Source: Mariprofundus sp. UBA1536 | GTDB lineage: Bacteria; Pseudomonadota; Zetaproteobacteria; Mariprofundales; Mariprofundaceae | NCBI GenBank assembly: GCA_002323245.1 | Contig: DCPU01000011.1 | Coordinates: 1-64,000, forward strand | Length of the DNA stretch: 64,000 nucleotides | Reading direction: 5' to 3' | In this document: positions 42,964 to 50,657 of the stretch, piece after piece | Numbering within the stretch: position 1 is the first letter of the stretch | Layout: each line of letters begins with the position of its first letter | Translations under genes and position numbers: made by a program | The notes under the pieces: generated by a model | Database searches by the model: none | Told to the model about the DNA's origin: nothing | What the model saw: the letters and a program-made list of their open reading frames with translations, nothing else

Positions 42964-42990
42964 TTATGTTTTTCTTATTCGTTCCGATAG
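42964..42990 (+). promoter_or_regulatory. Candidate sigma-28 (FliA-type) promoter
   Basis: TTATGTTT (42964-42971), an 11-base spacer and TCCGATAG (42983-42990) match the flagellar sigma-28 consensus TAAAGTTT-N11-GCCGATAA at 12 of 16 positions with exact spacing. It lies directly in front of the YjfB-family gene. The expected transcription start would be next to the ATG, giving a leaderless message. Confidence 0.5.
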
Positions 42991-42997
42991 ATAGCCC

Positions 42998-43183
42998 ATG
43001 GATATGGCATTGGTAGCAAGCATCAGCGCAATGGCGCAAGCACAGGTTCAATCGAACGTGCAATTAGCTGTGTTTAAACAAAACATGGACACAAGCCAGA
43101 CAAATGCTCTCAAGCTGCTCCAATCCATGCCATCCGTGGACATCAACCCCGCCATCGGCAGAAACCTCAACTTGGTTGCTTAA
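42998..43183 (+). CDS. YjfB-family putative motility protein
   Basis: A 61-residue protein beginning MDMALVASISAMAQAQVQSN and ending in a GRNLNLVA tail, with VFKQNMDTSQTNALKLLQSM in the middle. This matches the YjfB family of small helical proteins, commonly annotated as putative motility proteins; their precise role is not known. No clear Shine-Dalgarno sequence precedes the ATG, but a sigma-28-like promoter does. No flagellar genes are in the window. Confidence 0.8.
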   Translation: MDMALVASISAMAQAQVQSNVQLAVFKQNMDTSQTNALKLLQSMPSVDINPAIGRNLNLVA

Positions 43184-43310
43184 AGTTGAAGCCAATTCAC
43201 GGCAAGCCTGCTAAAGCAGCTTAACATAAAGTTATGAAAGTTAGACATATACTCATAGAACACCAAGATGCATTCGACATACCAATCATGCCAATCACTG
43301 ATAGCAATCT

Positions 43311-43361
43311 TTGACATAACCCAATTGGTCTTATACAGTTTCTCTAAACAAGGAGACCAAT
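43311..43361 (+). promoter_or_regulatory. Promoter and inverted repeat before parD
   Basis: TTGACA (43311-43316) and TATACA (43332-43337) are a good -35 and -10 with a short 15-base spacer. ATTGGTCT (43324-43331) and AGACCAAT (43354-43361) are perfect 8-bp inverted arms around the -10 and the ribosome-binding site, and CCAATTGG (43321-43328) is itself a palindrome. This fits an operator for autorepression by the ParD antitoxin. Confidence 0.55.
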
Positions 43362-43610
43362 ATGAACTTTAGCCTAACGCCAAGCTTGGAACAGTTTGTT
43401 CGTGACAAAGCCAGCACTGGTGATTACAACAATGCCAGCGAAGTGATTCGTGAAGCCATTCGTCTACTCAAAGAAAAAGACGAACTGCGCGCTATAAAGC
43501 TAGAGCAATTACGAGCCGCGATTCGCTTAGGAGATGAGGCCATAGAACAAGGACAATATACAGACATTAATAGTAAAAAAGAGCTAGATGCTTTCTTTGC
43601 CAAACTCTAA
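43362..43610 (+). CDS. ParD-type antitoxin
   Basis: An 82-residue antitoxin of a type II toxin-antitoxin pair. The N-terminal part is a ribbon-helix-helix (MNFSLTPSLEQFVRDKASTG, ASEVIREAIRLLKEKD) that binds the operator; the acidic C-terminal half (GQYTDINSKKELDAFFAKL) wraps the toxin. AAGGAG precedes the ATG by 6 bases. It overlaps the toxin gene by 23 bases, the normal order antitoxin-toxin. Confidence 0.93.
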   Translation: MNFSLTPSLEQFVRDKASTGDYNNASEVIREAIRLLKEKDELRAIKLEQLRAAIRLGDEAIEQGQYTDINSKKELDAFFAKL

Positions 43611-43908
43611 AATCTTACGTCTATCTAAGCCAAGCGAACAAGATCTACATAACATAGCAGCTTACACATCCCGCAACTGGGGCAATACGCAGAAAAAAAT
43701 ATACATCAATAAAATAATGAATGATCTTGAAATACTCTGCCAAATGCCCTCTTTAGGATATGCCCGTGATGAGCTTAGCTCAGGTTTACGCGCTTACATG
43801 ATTGAGCAACATATTGTTTACTACCGTGAATCAAAAACTCAAATTATTGTCATTCGTATTTTGCATGAAAAAATGGATTCTGAGCAACATCTAAGCCAAT
43901 TGAAATAG
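43588..43908 (+). CDS. ParE-type toxin
   Basis: A 106-residue RelE/ParE-superfamily toxin: LSKPSEQDLHNIAAYTSRNWG, MPSLGYARDELSSGLRAYMI, HIVYYRESKTQIIVIRILHEKMD. ParE members poison DNA gyrase; RelE members cut mRNA. The ParD partner and the RILHEKMD ending favour ParE. No strong ribosome-binding site of its own, so translation is probably coupled to parD. Confidence 0.92.
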   Translation: MLSLPNSKILRLSKPSEQDLHNIAAYTSRNWGNTQKKIYINKIMNDLEILCQMPSLGYARDELSSGLRAYMIEQHIVYYRESKTQIIVIRILHEKMDSEQHLSQLK

Positions 43909-43983
43909 TGTGCTTCGAGAAAGTGAACGATAAATGTCAACTGATACCCCCACTTCGCAATCAATCCTTAAAATTTCCTAAAC

Positions 43984-44012
43984 CGCAAAGTACGCAAAGT
44001 TACGCGAAGTTT
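43984..44012. repeat. Three imperfect tandem 9-10-base units
   Basis: CGCAAAGTA, CGCAAAGTTA and CGCGAAGTTT follow each other directly in the gap after parE. Confidence 0.6.
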
Positions 44013-44023
44013 TTGAGGAAACA

Positions 44024-44131
44024 CCCCTTGTTTATAGCTGCGCCGGAACGTCAGGCATAAAAAGGAAAAGCGCAGAAACACGCGCCCTTTTTATGTTTGT
44101 AAGTGAAGGATAAACGCAGCTATCTAAGGGG
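44024..44131. repeat. Nested compound inverted repeat (108 bp)
   Basis: Three pairs of perfect arms are nested: CCCCTT (44024-44029) with AAGGGG (44126-44131), ATAGCTGCG (44034-44042) with CGCAGCTAT (44115-44123), and CATAAAAAGG (44056-44065) with CCTTTTTATG (44086-44095). The centre holds two GCGC boxes. It could be a structured RNA, a REP/MITE-like mobile repeat, or a bidirectional terminator between the convergent parE and chaperone genes, since T-runs follow the GCGC stem on both strands. Confidence 0.7.
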
Positions 44132-44159
44132 CAGCTTTTTGGTTCTTTTTTGGCTGCCC
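44129..44159. repeat. GGGCAGC/GCTGCCC hairpin
   Basis: GGGCAGC (44129-44135) and GCTGCCC (44153-44159) are perfect 7-bp arms around a T-rich 17-base loop; on the minus strand the stem is preceded by TTTTT. It abuts the compound inverted repeat and may be part of the same element. Confidence 0.6.
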
Positions 44160-44215
44160 AAAAATGAACAGAATTTACCAATTAAGTATTGTGTTCCCGG
44201 AACCTCTGTTATGGT

Positions 44216-44698
44216 TTATCCTTCTTTTTTGGCTGGCATATGCATACGAAAGGGTATCTCAATGACTGATATGCCAATTCTTGTACAAGTTGATTGAACA
44301 AACTCTCTCCAGAAAGGCCATACATGAATGTGAACATTTCGATTCAAGAACAGAACCATCCCGTCTTCAGAAAACTTTTTAGAATCTTTTAATTGGTATT
44401 CGGATTCAAAAACTGCTGAGATTTCTGCCTTAACATAACCATCAGCATCTTTATCTAAAGAAGAGTCAACCAAACGTACTCCAGCATGAAATTGAAACAC
44501 CATAACACTTGATATCTCATCTTCGTCTATCATTGCCTTATATTCACTGCCTGGGCCGCCTTTAAACTGCACCTCTAATTCAGCATCATGACAGTTGTGA
44601 CGATTAAAATCTTCATGTGTGGTTACCACTGAACTGCAAAGAAATACCCCTAATGGCTGTAAATTCTCTACGGTCTCTAGCAAAAGTGAGTTATCCAT
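44216..44698 (-). CDS. SecB-like chaperone of a toxin-antitoxin-chaperone module
   Basis: A 160-residue protein with the fold signature of SecB-like TAC chaperones: FLCSSVVTTHEDF, ELEVQFKGGPGSEY, FQFHAGVRLVD, and the C-terminal HVWPFWREFVQSTCTRIG. Housekeeping SecB differs in sequence and is not next to a toxin pair. In TAC systems the chaperone binds the C-terminal extension of the antitoxin, protects it from proteases and so keeps the toxin silent. Its ATG overlaps the antitoxin stop by 8 bases. It is the third gene of the unit and ends convergent to parE. Confidence 0.85.
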   Translation of the reverse strand: MDNSLLLETVENLQPLGVFLCSSVVTTHEDFNRHNCHDAELEVQFKGGPGSEYKAMIDEDEISSVMVFQFHAGVRLVDSSLDKDADGYVKAEISAVFESEYQLKDSKKFSEDGMVLFLNRNVHIHVWPFWREFVQSTCTRIGISVIEIPFRMHMPAKKEG

Positions 44699-45296
44699 TC
44701 TGCATTATACCCCAATTATCAAATGATTCTAAGTTATCTACCCGAATTTTTTTGCGCGATACGGTATTCTCTTTCCTACCACGGGCTATTGAAATAACTT
44801 TGTCAGTCGCTTCATACTCAGGCAAAGTTCCAGTAGGTGCCGAATAAGTCTGCTTCTTAATTTGATGAGCCGCTAGACCGCTCAACCCTTTTATTTCAAC
44901 AAGATCCCAGAAGGCGTACTCGTTTTTATCTATCAAACGAAGCAGAGAATCCATAGCCTCCGACTGAGCCACATCTGAATGTTCATACTTAGTAAATGCA
45001 TTTGGGCCGCCTCCAAACAAGCGACATGCATCAGCCTGCTTAAGGCCATACTTATTTCTAATACGTTTTACTTCTGAATATGAAAGCAAGCCATCCACAG
45101 ATTTTTTATATTCCAGAAAAGCTCTTTTATTGGATTTAGCATCTTGAGGCCTAACTGTTTCTATACCACATGATTCGCACACACAAAACGTGAAAGGCAC
45201 TTCTCCACTCTCTCCTTTATATTCCACAGAGGAGGTTTCATTTTGAACTTTTAGCAGCCCTTCTTCGCAGATTGGGCACAAAACATCATTTTTCAT
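44691..45296 (-). CDS. mqsA: MqsA-family antitoxin with C-terminal extension
   Basis: A 201-residue antitoxin. Zinc-binding cysteines are CPIC (7-10) and CESC (40-43). The helix-turn-helix (about 72-120) is of the MqsA type: IRNKYGLKQADACRLFGGGP, NAFTKYEHSDVAQSEAMDSL. E. coli MqsA ends soon after this domain at about 131 residues; here about 70 more residues follow, Lys/Arg-rich and ending FDNWGIMQNG, as expected of a chaperone-addiction sequence recognised by the SecB-like protein. ATG 45296 has AGGAG 5 bases upstream, overlapping the toxin stop region; GTG 45320 would lack one. Confidence 0.9.
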   Translation of the reverse strand: MKNDVLCPICEEGLLKVQNETSSVEYKGESGEVPFTFCVCESCGIETVRPQDAKSNKRAFLEYKKSVDGLLSYSEVKRIRNKYGLKQADACRLFGGGPNAFTKYEHSDVAQSEAMDSLLRLIDKNEYAFWDLVEIKGLSGLAAHQIKKQTYSAPTGTLPEYEATDKVISIARGRKENTVSRKKIRVDNLESFDNWGIMQNG

Positions 45297-45304
45297 ATTC
45301 TCTC

Positions 45305-45727
45305 CTATGCTGGGTGACACGAAACCATCAAAAGCAAATTTCCCTTTTTTCCTAAGCCAAATTTGAGGTAATATTCTACCATCTCCAGCTTAAACTCACT
45401 TGCATTAAGATGTCTTATTTCAATTCTATAATCATCACACGCCACAACATTTGCACCGTTTCCACTAGTCGTACACCACATCGACTTACGATAATCAGAC
45501 TTTGATAATTTCTGGATTAGGTCACAAACATCACCTAAATCAAAGCCTAAACGCTGGATATCTTCACTACATTTCCTCGTCGCAGGAAAAATCCTCTGTT
45601 TGGCCGCCAGCTTTATTTCATCCAAATCATAAATCGGACCCAGTCTTCTAATTGCTCTATCTTTATTACTCGACATGTCGTCTGGCGGTGGCGAATCATA
45701 TGCTGATATATTATTAAAATCTACCAT
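45305..45727 (-). CDS. mqsR: MqsR-family toxin
   Basis: A 140-residue toxin related to MqsR, an mRNA interferase of RelE fold. The match is in the C-terminal half: GFDLGDVCDLIQKLSKSDYR, KSMWCT, YRIEIRHL and EYYLKFGL. The first 40 residues extend beyond the 98-residue E. coli protein and are polar. Toxin-first order is the usual MqsRA arrangement. ATG 45727 is 26 bases from the metH stop; the nearest GGGAGG is 12 bases upstream, a long spacing. A 13-bp palindrome covers the start codon. Confidence 0.85.
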   Translation of the reverse strand: MVDFNNISAYDSPPPDDMSSNKDRAIRRLGPIYDLDEIKLAAKQRIFPATRKCSEDIQRLGFDLGDVCDLIQKLSKSDYRKSMWCTTSGNGANVVACDDYRIEIRHLNASEFKLEMVEYYLKFGLGKKGNLLLMVSCHPA

Positions 45728-45734
45728 TATGGTA
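45722..45734 (-). promoter_or_regulatory. Palindrome over the mqsR start, candidate MqsA operator
   Basis: TACCAT-A-ATGGTA on the minus strand is a perfect 6-bp inverted repeat with one central base and includes the mqsR start codon. MqsA antitoxins repress their own operon through short palindromes of this size, so binding here would block transcription; this is inference from position and symmetry. Confidence 0.5.
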
Positions 45735-45753
45735 ACAAGCCTCCCATCGACCC

Positions 45754-48700
45754 TCAATACCCCAAATTCGGAGCCAACCACTTCTCAGCTTCATCCATGC
45801 TCATGCCTTTACGTTTGGCATAATCTTTAACTTGGTCTTTATTGATTTTACCCACCATAAAGTATTGCGCTTCAGGGTTGGCAAAATATAGGCCAGACAC
45901 TGCCGCTGTGGGCAACATCGCAAAGGATTCAGTGAGTTGCATACCAATGCCCTCTTCCGTGTTTAACAGCTGCCAAAGCGTGCCTTTCTCGGTGTGCTCC
46001 GGGCAGGCCGGGTAACCTGCTGCCGGACGAATACCTTGGTATTTCTCTTTAATCATCTCCTCATTGGAAAGCGACTCATTGGCAGCATAACCCCAATGTT
46101 TGGTGCGCACTTCAAAATGCAGCATTTCAGCCAAGGCTTCCGCCAAACGATCCGCCAATACTTTAATCATGATGGCGGCGTAATCATCGTGTTCAGCCTC
46201 ATAAGCTTTGGCTTTGATTTCCGCGCCAAAGATACCCACAGCAAAACCACCGATATGGTCTTGTACACCATCATCTGCTTTGGCAATAAAATCACTGAGA
46301 CACAAATTCGCACGATTGTCTTTTTTATCGGTTTGCTGACGCACAAAATGGAAGCGCGCGGCTTCATCAGTATGTGCTTCATCGCGATAGACAATGACAC
46401 TGTCATCGTCAGTGGACACCGCAGGGAATAAACCAAATGTAGCCTTGGCTGTAAACCAATCCTCATTGATGATTTTATCCAACCACGCATTGGCATCATC
46501 AAAGAGCTTTTGCGCTTCTTTACCTTTGTGCGGATCATTCAAGATGCGTGGATATGCGCCATTTAATTCCCACGCAGAAAAGAATGGCGACCAATCAATA
46601 AACTCGCGAATCGCAGCGATAGAGATATGATCAAGCACCTGCACACCAAGCTGCTTGGGCGCAGACGCAACCGTCGCCAAATGAAGCTTGGTTGGATTGG
46701 CTCTGGCATCCGCCAGCGATAGCCAATCGGTTTGTTTTTGGCGACCCAAATAACGCTCGCGCACACCAATGTATTCTTCTTTAATTTTTGCTACGAAATC
46801 AGCGCGATAGGCCTCAGAAATCAGATTCTGCGCCACGCCCACAGCCCGCGATGCATCCTTCACCCACACAATTGGTTCATCGTATTCAGGGAATACTTTC
46901 ACTGCCGTATGCGCTTTGGAGGTAGTCGCCCCACCAAGCATAATCGGCAAGGTGAAGTTCAAGCGCTTCATTTCTTTGGCGATATGCACCATTTCATCCA
47001 GTGATGGCGTAATCAATCCCGATAGACCAATGATATCCACATTGTGTTTTTTGGCTTCTTCAAGAATGGTCGCAGCCGGCACCATCACTCCCAAATCAAT
47101 CACTTCGAAGTTATTACATTGCAAAACAACGCCCACGATATTTTTACCAATATCATGCACATCGCCTTTCACTGTTGCCATCAACACCTTACCGTTAGAA
47201 GAAGACACGCCCTCTTCTTTTTCCATCTCGATAAACGGCATCAAATAGGCCACAGCCTTTTTCATCACCCGCGCTGATTTCACCACTTGCGGCAAAAACA
47301 TTTTGCCATCACCAAACAAATCGCCCACCACATTCATGCCATCCATCAATGGCCCTTCAATTACTTCAATGGGGCGAGAAAACGCAAGACGCGCTTCTTC
47401 GGTATCCATCTCTACAAATGCATCAATGCCTTTGACCAAGGCATGTTCCAAACGTTTACCCACAGGCAGTTTGCGCCATTCATCATCGGCCTTTTTGGCT
47501 TGCTGCCCATCACCGCGATAGTTCTCAGCAATATCGAGCAATCTATCGGTGCCATCTTCCCTGCGATTGAGCACTACATCTTCAACGGCTTCGCGCAATT
47601 CAGCTGGCAAATCATCATACACCGCCAATTGGCCAGCATTCACGATACCCATATCCATGCCTTGTTTAATGGCATGATAAAGAAATACCGAGTGAATGGC
47701 TTCGCGTACAGGATTATTGCCACGGAAGGAGAAGGATACATTCGATACCCCACCTGAAATCATAGCGTGCGGCAGGTTTTTCTTAATCCAACCCGTAGCC
47801 TCAATAAAATCGACGGCATAGTTATTGTGTTCTTCAATACCTGTGGCGATAGCAAAGATATTGGGGTCAAAAATAATATCTTCAGGCTTAAAGCCGCAAA
47901 CTTCTGTCAGCACCTTATACGACCGGGCACAAATCTCAGTTTTGCGCTGGAAGGTGTCAGCTTGACCTTGTTCATCAAAAGCCATGACCACGGCTGCTGC
48001 GCCATATTTTTTAATCAATTTGGCGTGGTGAATAAAGATTTCTTCGCCTTCTTTAAGGGAAATGGAGTTAACCACACCCTTGCCTTGTACACATTGCAAC
48101 CCAGCTTCAATGATTTCCCATTTCGAGCTATCAATCATGACGGGTACTTTGGAAATATCAGGTTCAGAGGCGATAAGATTTAGGAATATGCGCATGGCTT
48201 GCACACCATCAAGCATGGCTTCATCCATGTTTACATCGATGATTTGTGCCCCATTTTCTACTTGCTCGCGGCAAACATCCAAGGCGGTGTCGTATTTACC
48301 TTCCATGACCAAGCGTTTGAACATGGCAGAACCTGTCACATTGGCGCGCTCACCCACGTTCACAAACAATGAGGTTTCATCAATATGCAATGGCTCAAGA
48401 CCTGATAAACGGCATTGTACTTTCACATCTGGAATTTGGCGCGGCGCCACACCCTGAATAGCTTTGGCCATGGCTTTGATATGATCAGGGCCTGTACCGC
48501 AGCAACCGCCGATGATGTTTAAAAAGCCAGAACGCGCCCACTCGCCAATTTCAGCGGCCATTTCTTCGGGCGTTTCATCATAACCACCCATGGCGTTTGG
48601 TAAGCCTGCATTGGGATGGGCATTGATATAACAAGGTGAGGTATTGGAAAGCTCTTCAATATATTGGCGCAATTCGCCAGCACCCAAAGCGCAGTTCAAA

Positions 48701-49422
48701 CCAATCGAAATCGCTTCGGCATGGGCAAGCGAGTTATAAAAAGCAGTCGCTGTTTGCCCTGATAAGGTACGACCCGAAGCATCAGTGATGGTGCCCGAAA
48801 TCATAATCGGCAGCGTAATACCCATCTCGTCAAAGGTTTCTTTGATAGCAAACACAGCAGCCTTGGCATTAAGGACATCAAAAATGGTTTCAATGAGGAT
48901 GATGTCGGCGCCGCCATCAATCAAACCCTTGGTGGCGATTTTGTAGGTATCGACCAAGTCTTTGTAGGTGACATTACGAAAGCCAGGATCATTCACATCA
49001 GGGGAAATCGAAGCCGTGCGTGAGGTTGGCCCCACTACACCAGCCACAAAGCGCGGCTTATCAGGTGTGGATGCGTTATCGCATGCTTGGCGCGCAAGCT
49101 TGGCACCAGCTACATTCAGTTCATATACAAGTGCTTCCATACCATAATCGGCCATGGATTGGGCGTTGGAATTAAAGGTGTTGGTCTCAAGAATATCCGC
49201 GCCCGCATCCAAATATTCGGTATGAATGGCTTGAATAATCTGCGGCTGCGTAAGGCTCAGTAAATCGTTGTTGCCCTTTAAATCACTGGGCCAATCGGCA
49301 AAACGCGAACCGCGATAATCGGCTTCTTGAAGATGATAACTCTGAATCATAGTGCCCATGGCGCCATCGAGAAGCAGAATGCGTTGTTGCAGTTGGTTGT
49401 GTAAAAGGGCTGTTTTTGTCAT
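45754..49422 (-). CDS. metH: Cobalamin-dependent methionine synthase
   Basis: A 1222-residue enzyme that transfers a methyl group from methyltetrahydrofolate to homocysteine. All four modules are present: homocysteine domain with zinc cysteines (NIIGGCCGTGPDHIKAMA), pterin-binding domain (NVGERANVTGSAMFKRLVME), cobalamin domain (VKGDVHDIGKNIVGVVLQC) and the C-terminal activation domain that binds S-adenosylmethionine (RPAAGYPACPEHTEK). Length matches E. coli MetH. I saw no cobalamin riboswitch in the 95 bases upstream. The stop is followed almost at once by the TAC toxin gene on the same strand, so read-through from metH could reach it. Confidence 0.98.
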   Translation of the reverse strand: MTKTALLHNQLQQRILLLDGAMGTMIQSYHLQEADYRGSRFADWPSDLKGNNDLLSLTQPQIIQAIHTEYLDAGADILETNTFNSNAQSMADYGMEALVYELNVAGAKLARQACDNASTPDKPRFVAGVVGPTSRTASISPDVNDPGFRNVTYKDLVDTYKIATKGLIDGGADIILIETIFDVLNAKAAVFAIKETFDEMGITLPIMISGTITDASGRTLSGQTATAFYNSLAHAEAISIGLNCALGAGELRQYIEELSNTSPCYINAHPNAGLPNAMGGYDETPEEMAAEIGEWARSGFLNIIGGCCGTGPDHIKAMAKAIQGVAPRQIPDVKVQCRLSGLEPLHIDETSLFVNVGERANVTGSAMFKRLVMEGKYDTALDVCREQVENGAQIIDVNMDEAMLDGVQAMRIFLNLIASEPDISKVPVMIDSSKWEIIEAGLQCVQGKGVVNSISLKEGEEIFIHHAKLIKKYGAAAVVMAFDEQGQADTFQRKTEICARSYKVLTEVCGFKPEDIIFDPNIFAIATGIEEHNNYAVDFIEATGWIKKNLPHAMISGGVSNVSFSFRGNNPVREAIHSVFLYHAIKQGMDMGIVNAGQLAVYDDLPAELREAVEDVVLNRREDGTDRLLDIAENYRGDGQQAKKADDEWRKLPVGKRLEHALVKGIDAFVEMDTEEARLAFSRPIEVIEGPLMDGMNVVGDLFGDGKMFLPQVVKSARVMKKAVAYLMPFIEMEKEEGVSSSNGKVLMATVKGDVHDIGKNIVGVVLQCNNFEVIDLGVMVPAATILEEAKKHNVDIIGLSGLITPSLDEMVHIAKEMKRLNFTLPIMLGGATTSKAHTAVKVFPEYDEPIVWVKDASRAVGVAQNLISEAYRADFVAKIKEEYIGVRERYLGRQKQTDWLSLADARANPTKLHLATVASAPKQLGVQVLDHISIAAIREFIDWSPFFSAWELNGAYPRILNDPHKGKEAQKLFDDANAWLDKIINEDWFTAKATFGLFPAVSTDDDSVIVYRDEAHTDEAARFHFVRQQTDKKDNRANLCLSDFIAKADDGVQDHIGGFAVGIFGAEIKAKAYEAEHDDYAAIMIKVLADRLAEALAEMLHFEVRTKHWGYAANESLSNEEMIKEKYQGIRPAAGYPACPEHTEKGTLWQLLNTEEGIGMQLTESFAMLPTAAVSGLYFANPEAQYFMVGKINKDQVKDYAKRKGMSMDEAEKWLAPNLGY

Positions 49423-49517
49423 GGCGGAGAGTTTATCAGCTCAAATCTTGATGCAAAGCAAGGAATGAACCCTCAATTACAAATGGTAAAACAGTAAACG
49501 ATTAGCGTGTGTAAAAC

Positions 49518-50594
49518 TTATTCTTCTTTGAGCGACTTTTGCAGCAAAATAGTACGAATAATTTGTTTGGAATAATGCTCGGCGGAAGCGACGATGCTTT
49601 TACGAAACTCTTTATCCAATTCCATTACATCTTCCAAATCGATAAAGTCTATGCAGGCTACTTCCACTTTGGTTTCGGCTTTGATGACCAAGGTAGTGGC
49701 TTGTTTGCGCATCAACTTACTCAAACCCATGATTTCACCCGCACCGATGCGACCACAATACACAGTATTTTCTTCGTCTTCTTGGTCGTATAAATGCACA
49801 ACGCCGCTGACCATCAACTGCGCTTGGCGCATCAATTTATTCGAGGCTTTGATGGTCTCGTCCACAGCGTATTCATGGCTCCAAGAGCGCCGAGCCAACA
49901 AAAAACGCAAATCGATGGGCAGCTTCACAAACAAAGGAATCGAGGATAACACCTCCAGGCGCCTGTGCAGCATGGCTTCTTTGGCAAATTGAATTTTTAA
50001 TTGCGGAAATTTCGTAAATGCTTTTTCTAAATCATCGGGGGTAAAGCGCAGTACTATGGAGGGTTGAATAGCGACAGCCGTTGCTGTTCTTGTTTGCGCC
50101 AAATGTTGTTGCGCACTTTTACCCAGCAAACAACCCTTGTGAATGTAATTGACCAAGGTGTGTATACCATTGGCTTCACTGTTAATCGCCAGCTCACCTT
50201 CGAGCACCAAATACACGCAATCAGAAGGGTCACCCTGCTGAAAAAGGATAGCACCTTCTCGCAAATGCACTTTATTACGTTTGCGATAAAAGATGCCCAT
50301 CGCATCAGCAAGCGGAGAATAAATTCGCGATATGAGCTGCCCTCTAGCGCCATCAGAGATGTCGATACCAAAATCATCCACCAGCTTGGCAGCATCAATC
50401 ATATTGTCTTTTTTGAGGATTTGATAAGCTTTCTTGGCCATCATGATAGCCGCAATTTCATGGCCAAATTTGGCCGTTTGTTTTGCTAATTGACTCAGTA
50501 GAGTGGGGTCGTTGGGATGCAAAGCCAACAAATCGCGCAGCACCGTTATGGAGCGTTCATGTCGTTGGGCTCTGGATTTACTTGCATCTTCCAT
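49518..50594 (-). CDS. Cyclic-nucleotide-binding-domain protein
   Basis: A 358-residue protein with an N-terminal TPR-like helical part (SITVLRDLLALHPNDPTLLS, residues 12-70) and two cNMP-binding-like domains: one with VHLREGAILFQQGDPSDCVYLVLEGELAI (about 110-215) and a more divergent one (about 225-340). It has no DNA-binding helix-turn-helix, so it is probably not a Crp-type regulator. ATG 50594 (MEDASKSRAQ) has GAGG 11 bases upstream and is preferred to a start 90 bases earlier, which would run into the divergent gene's promoter. It is divergent from the CZB gene. Confidence 0.82.
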   Translation of the reverse strand: MEDASKSRAQRHERSITVLRDLLALHPNDPTLLSQLAKQTAKFGHEIAAIMMAKKAYQILKKDNMIDAAKLVDDFGIDISDGARGQLISRIYSPLADAMGIFYRKRNKVHLREGAILFQQGDPSDCVYLVLEGELAINSEANGIHTLVNYIHKGCLLGKSAQQHLAQTRTATAVAIQPSIVLRFTPDDLEKAFTKFPQLKIQFAKEAMLHRRLEVLSSIPLFVKLPIDLRFLLARRSWSHEYAVDETIKASNKLMRQAQLMVSGVVHLYDQEDEENTVYCGRIGAGEIMGLSKLMRKQATTLVIKAETKVEVACIDFIDLEDVMELDKEFRKSIVASAEHYSKQIIRTILLQKSLKEE

Positions 50595-50657
50595 TCTTGA
50601 CTGCACCTCGTATAGTGCCACATTAATTTTATAATTTTCAAAAGTCGAGGCACAAGC

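Larger units (their letters stand above)
43909..44215. other. 307-base non-coding stretch rich in repeats
   Basis: The gap between parE and the convergent chaperone gene holds no gene I can support. It contains three imperfect tandem 9-10-base units (43984-44012), a compound inverted repeat (44024-44131) and a GGGCAGC/GCTGCCC hairpin (44129-44159). A short open frame at 44103-44297 crosses these structures and is not believed. Confidence 0.7.

Noticed and set aside
44103..44297. 64-codon plus-strand open frame
   Set aside because: It runs through the GGGCAGC hairpin and into the chaperone gene on the other strand, has no ribosome-binding site and no family features.
45994..48457. Several plus-strand open frames of 60-156 codons opposite metH
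   Set aside because: They are antisense shadows of metH without family features or ribosome-binding sites.
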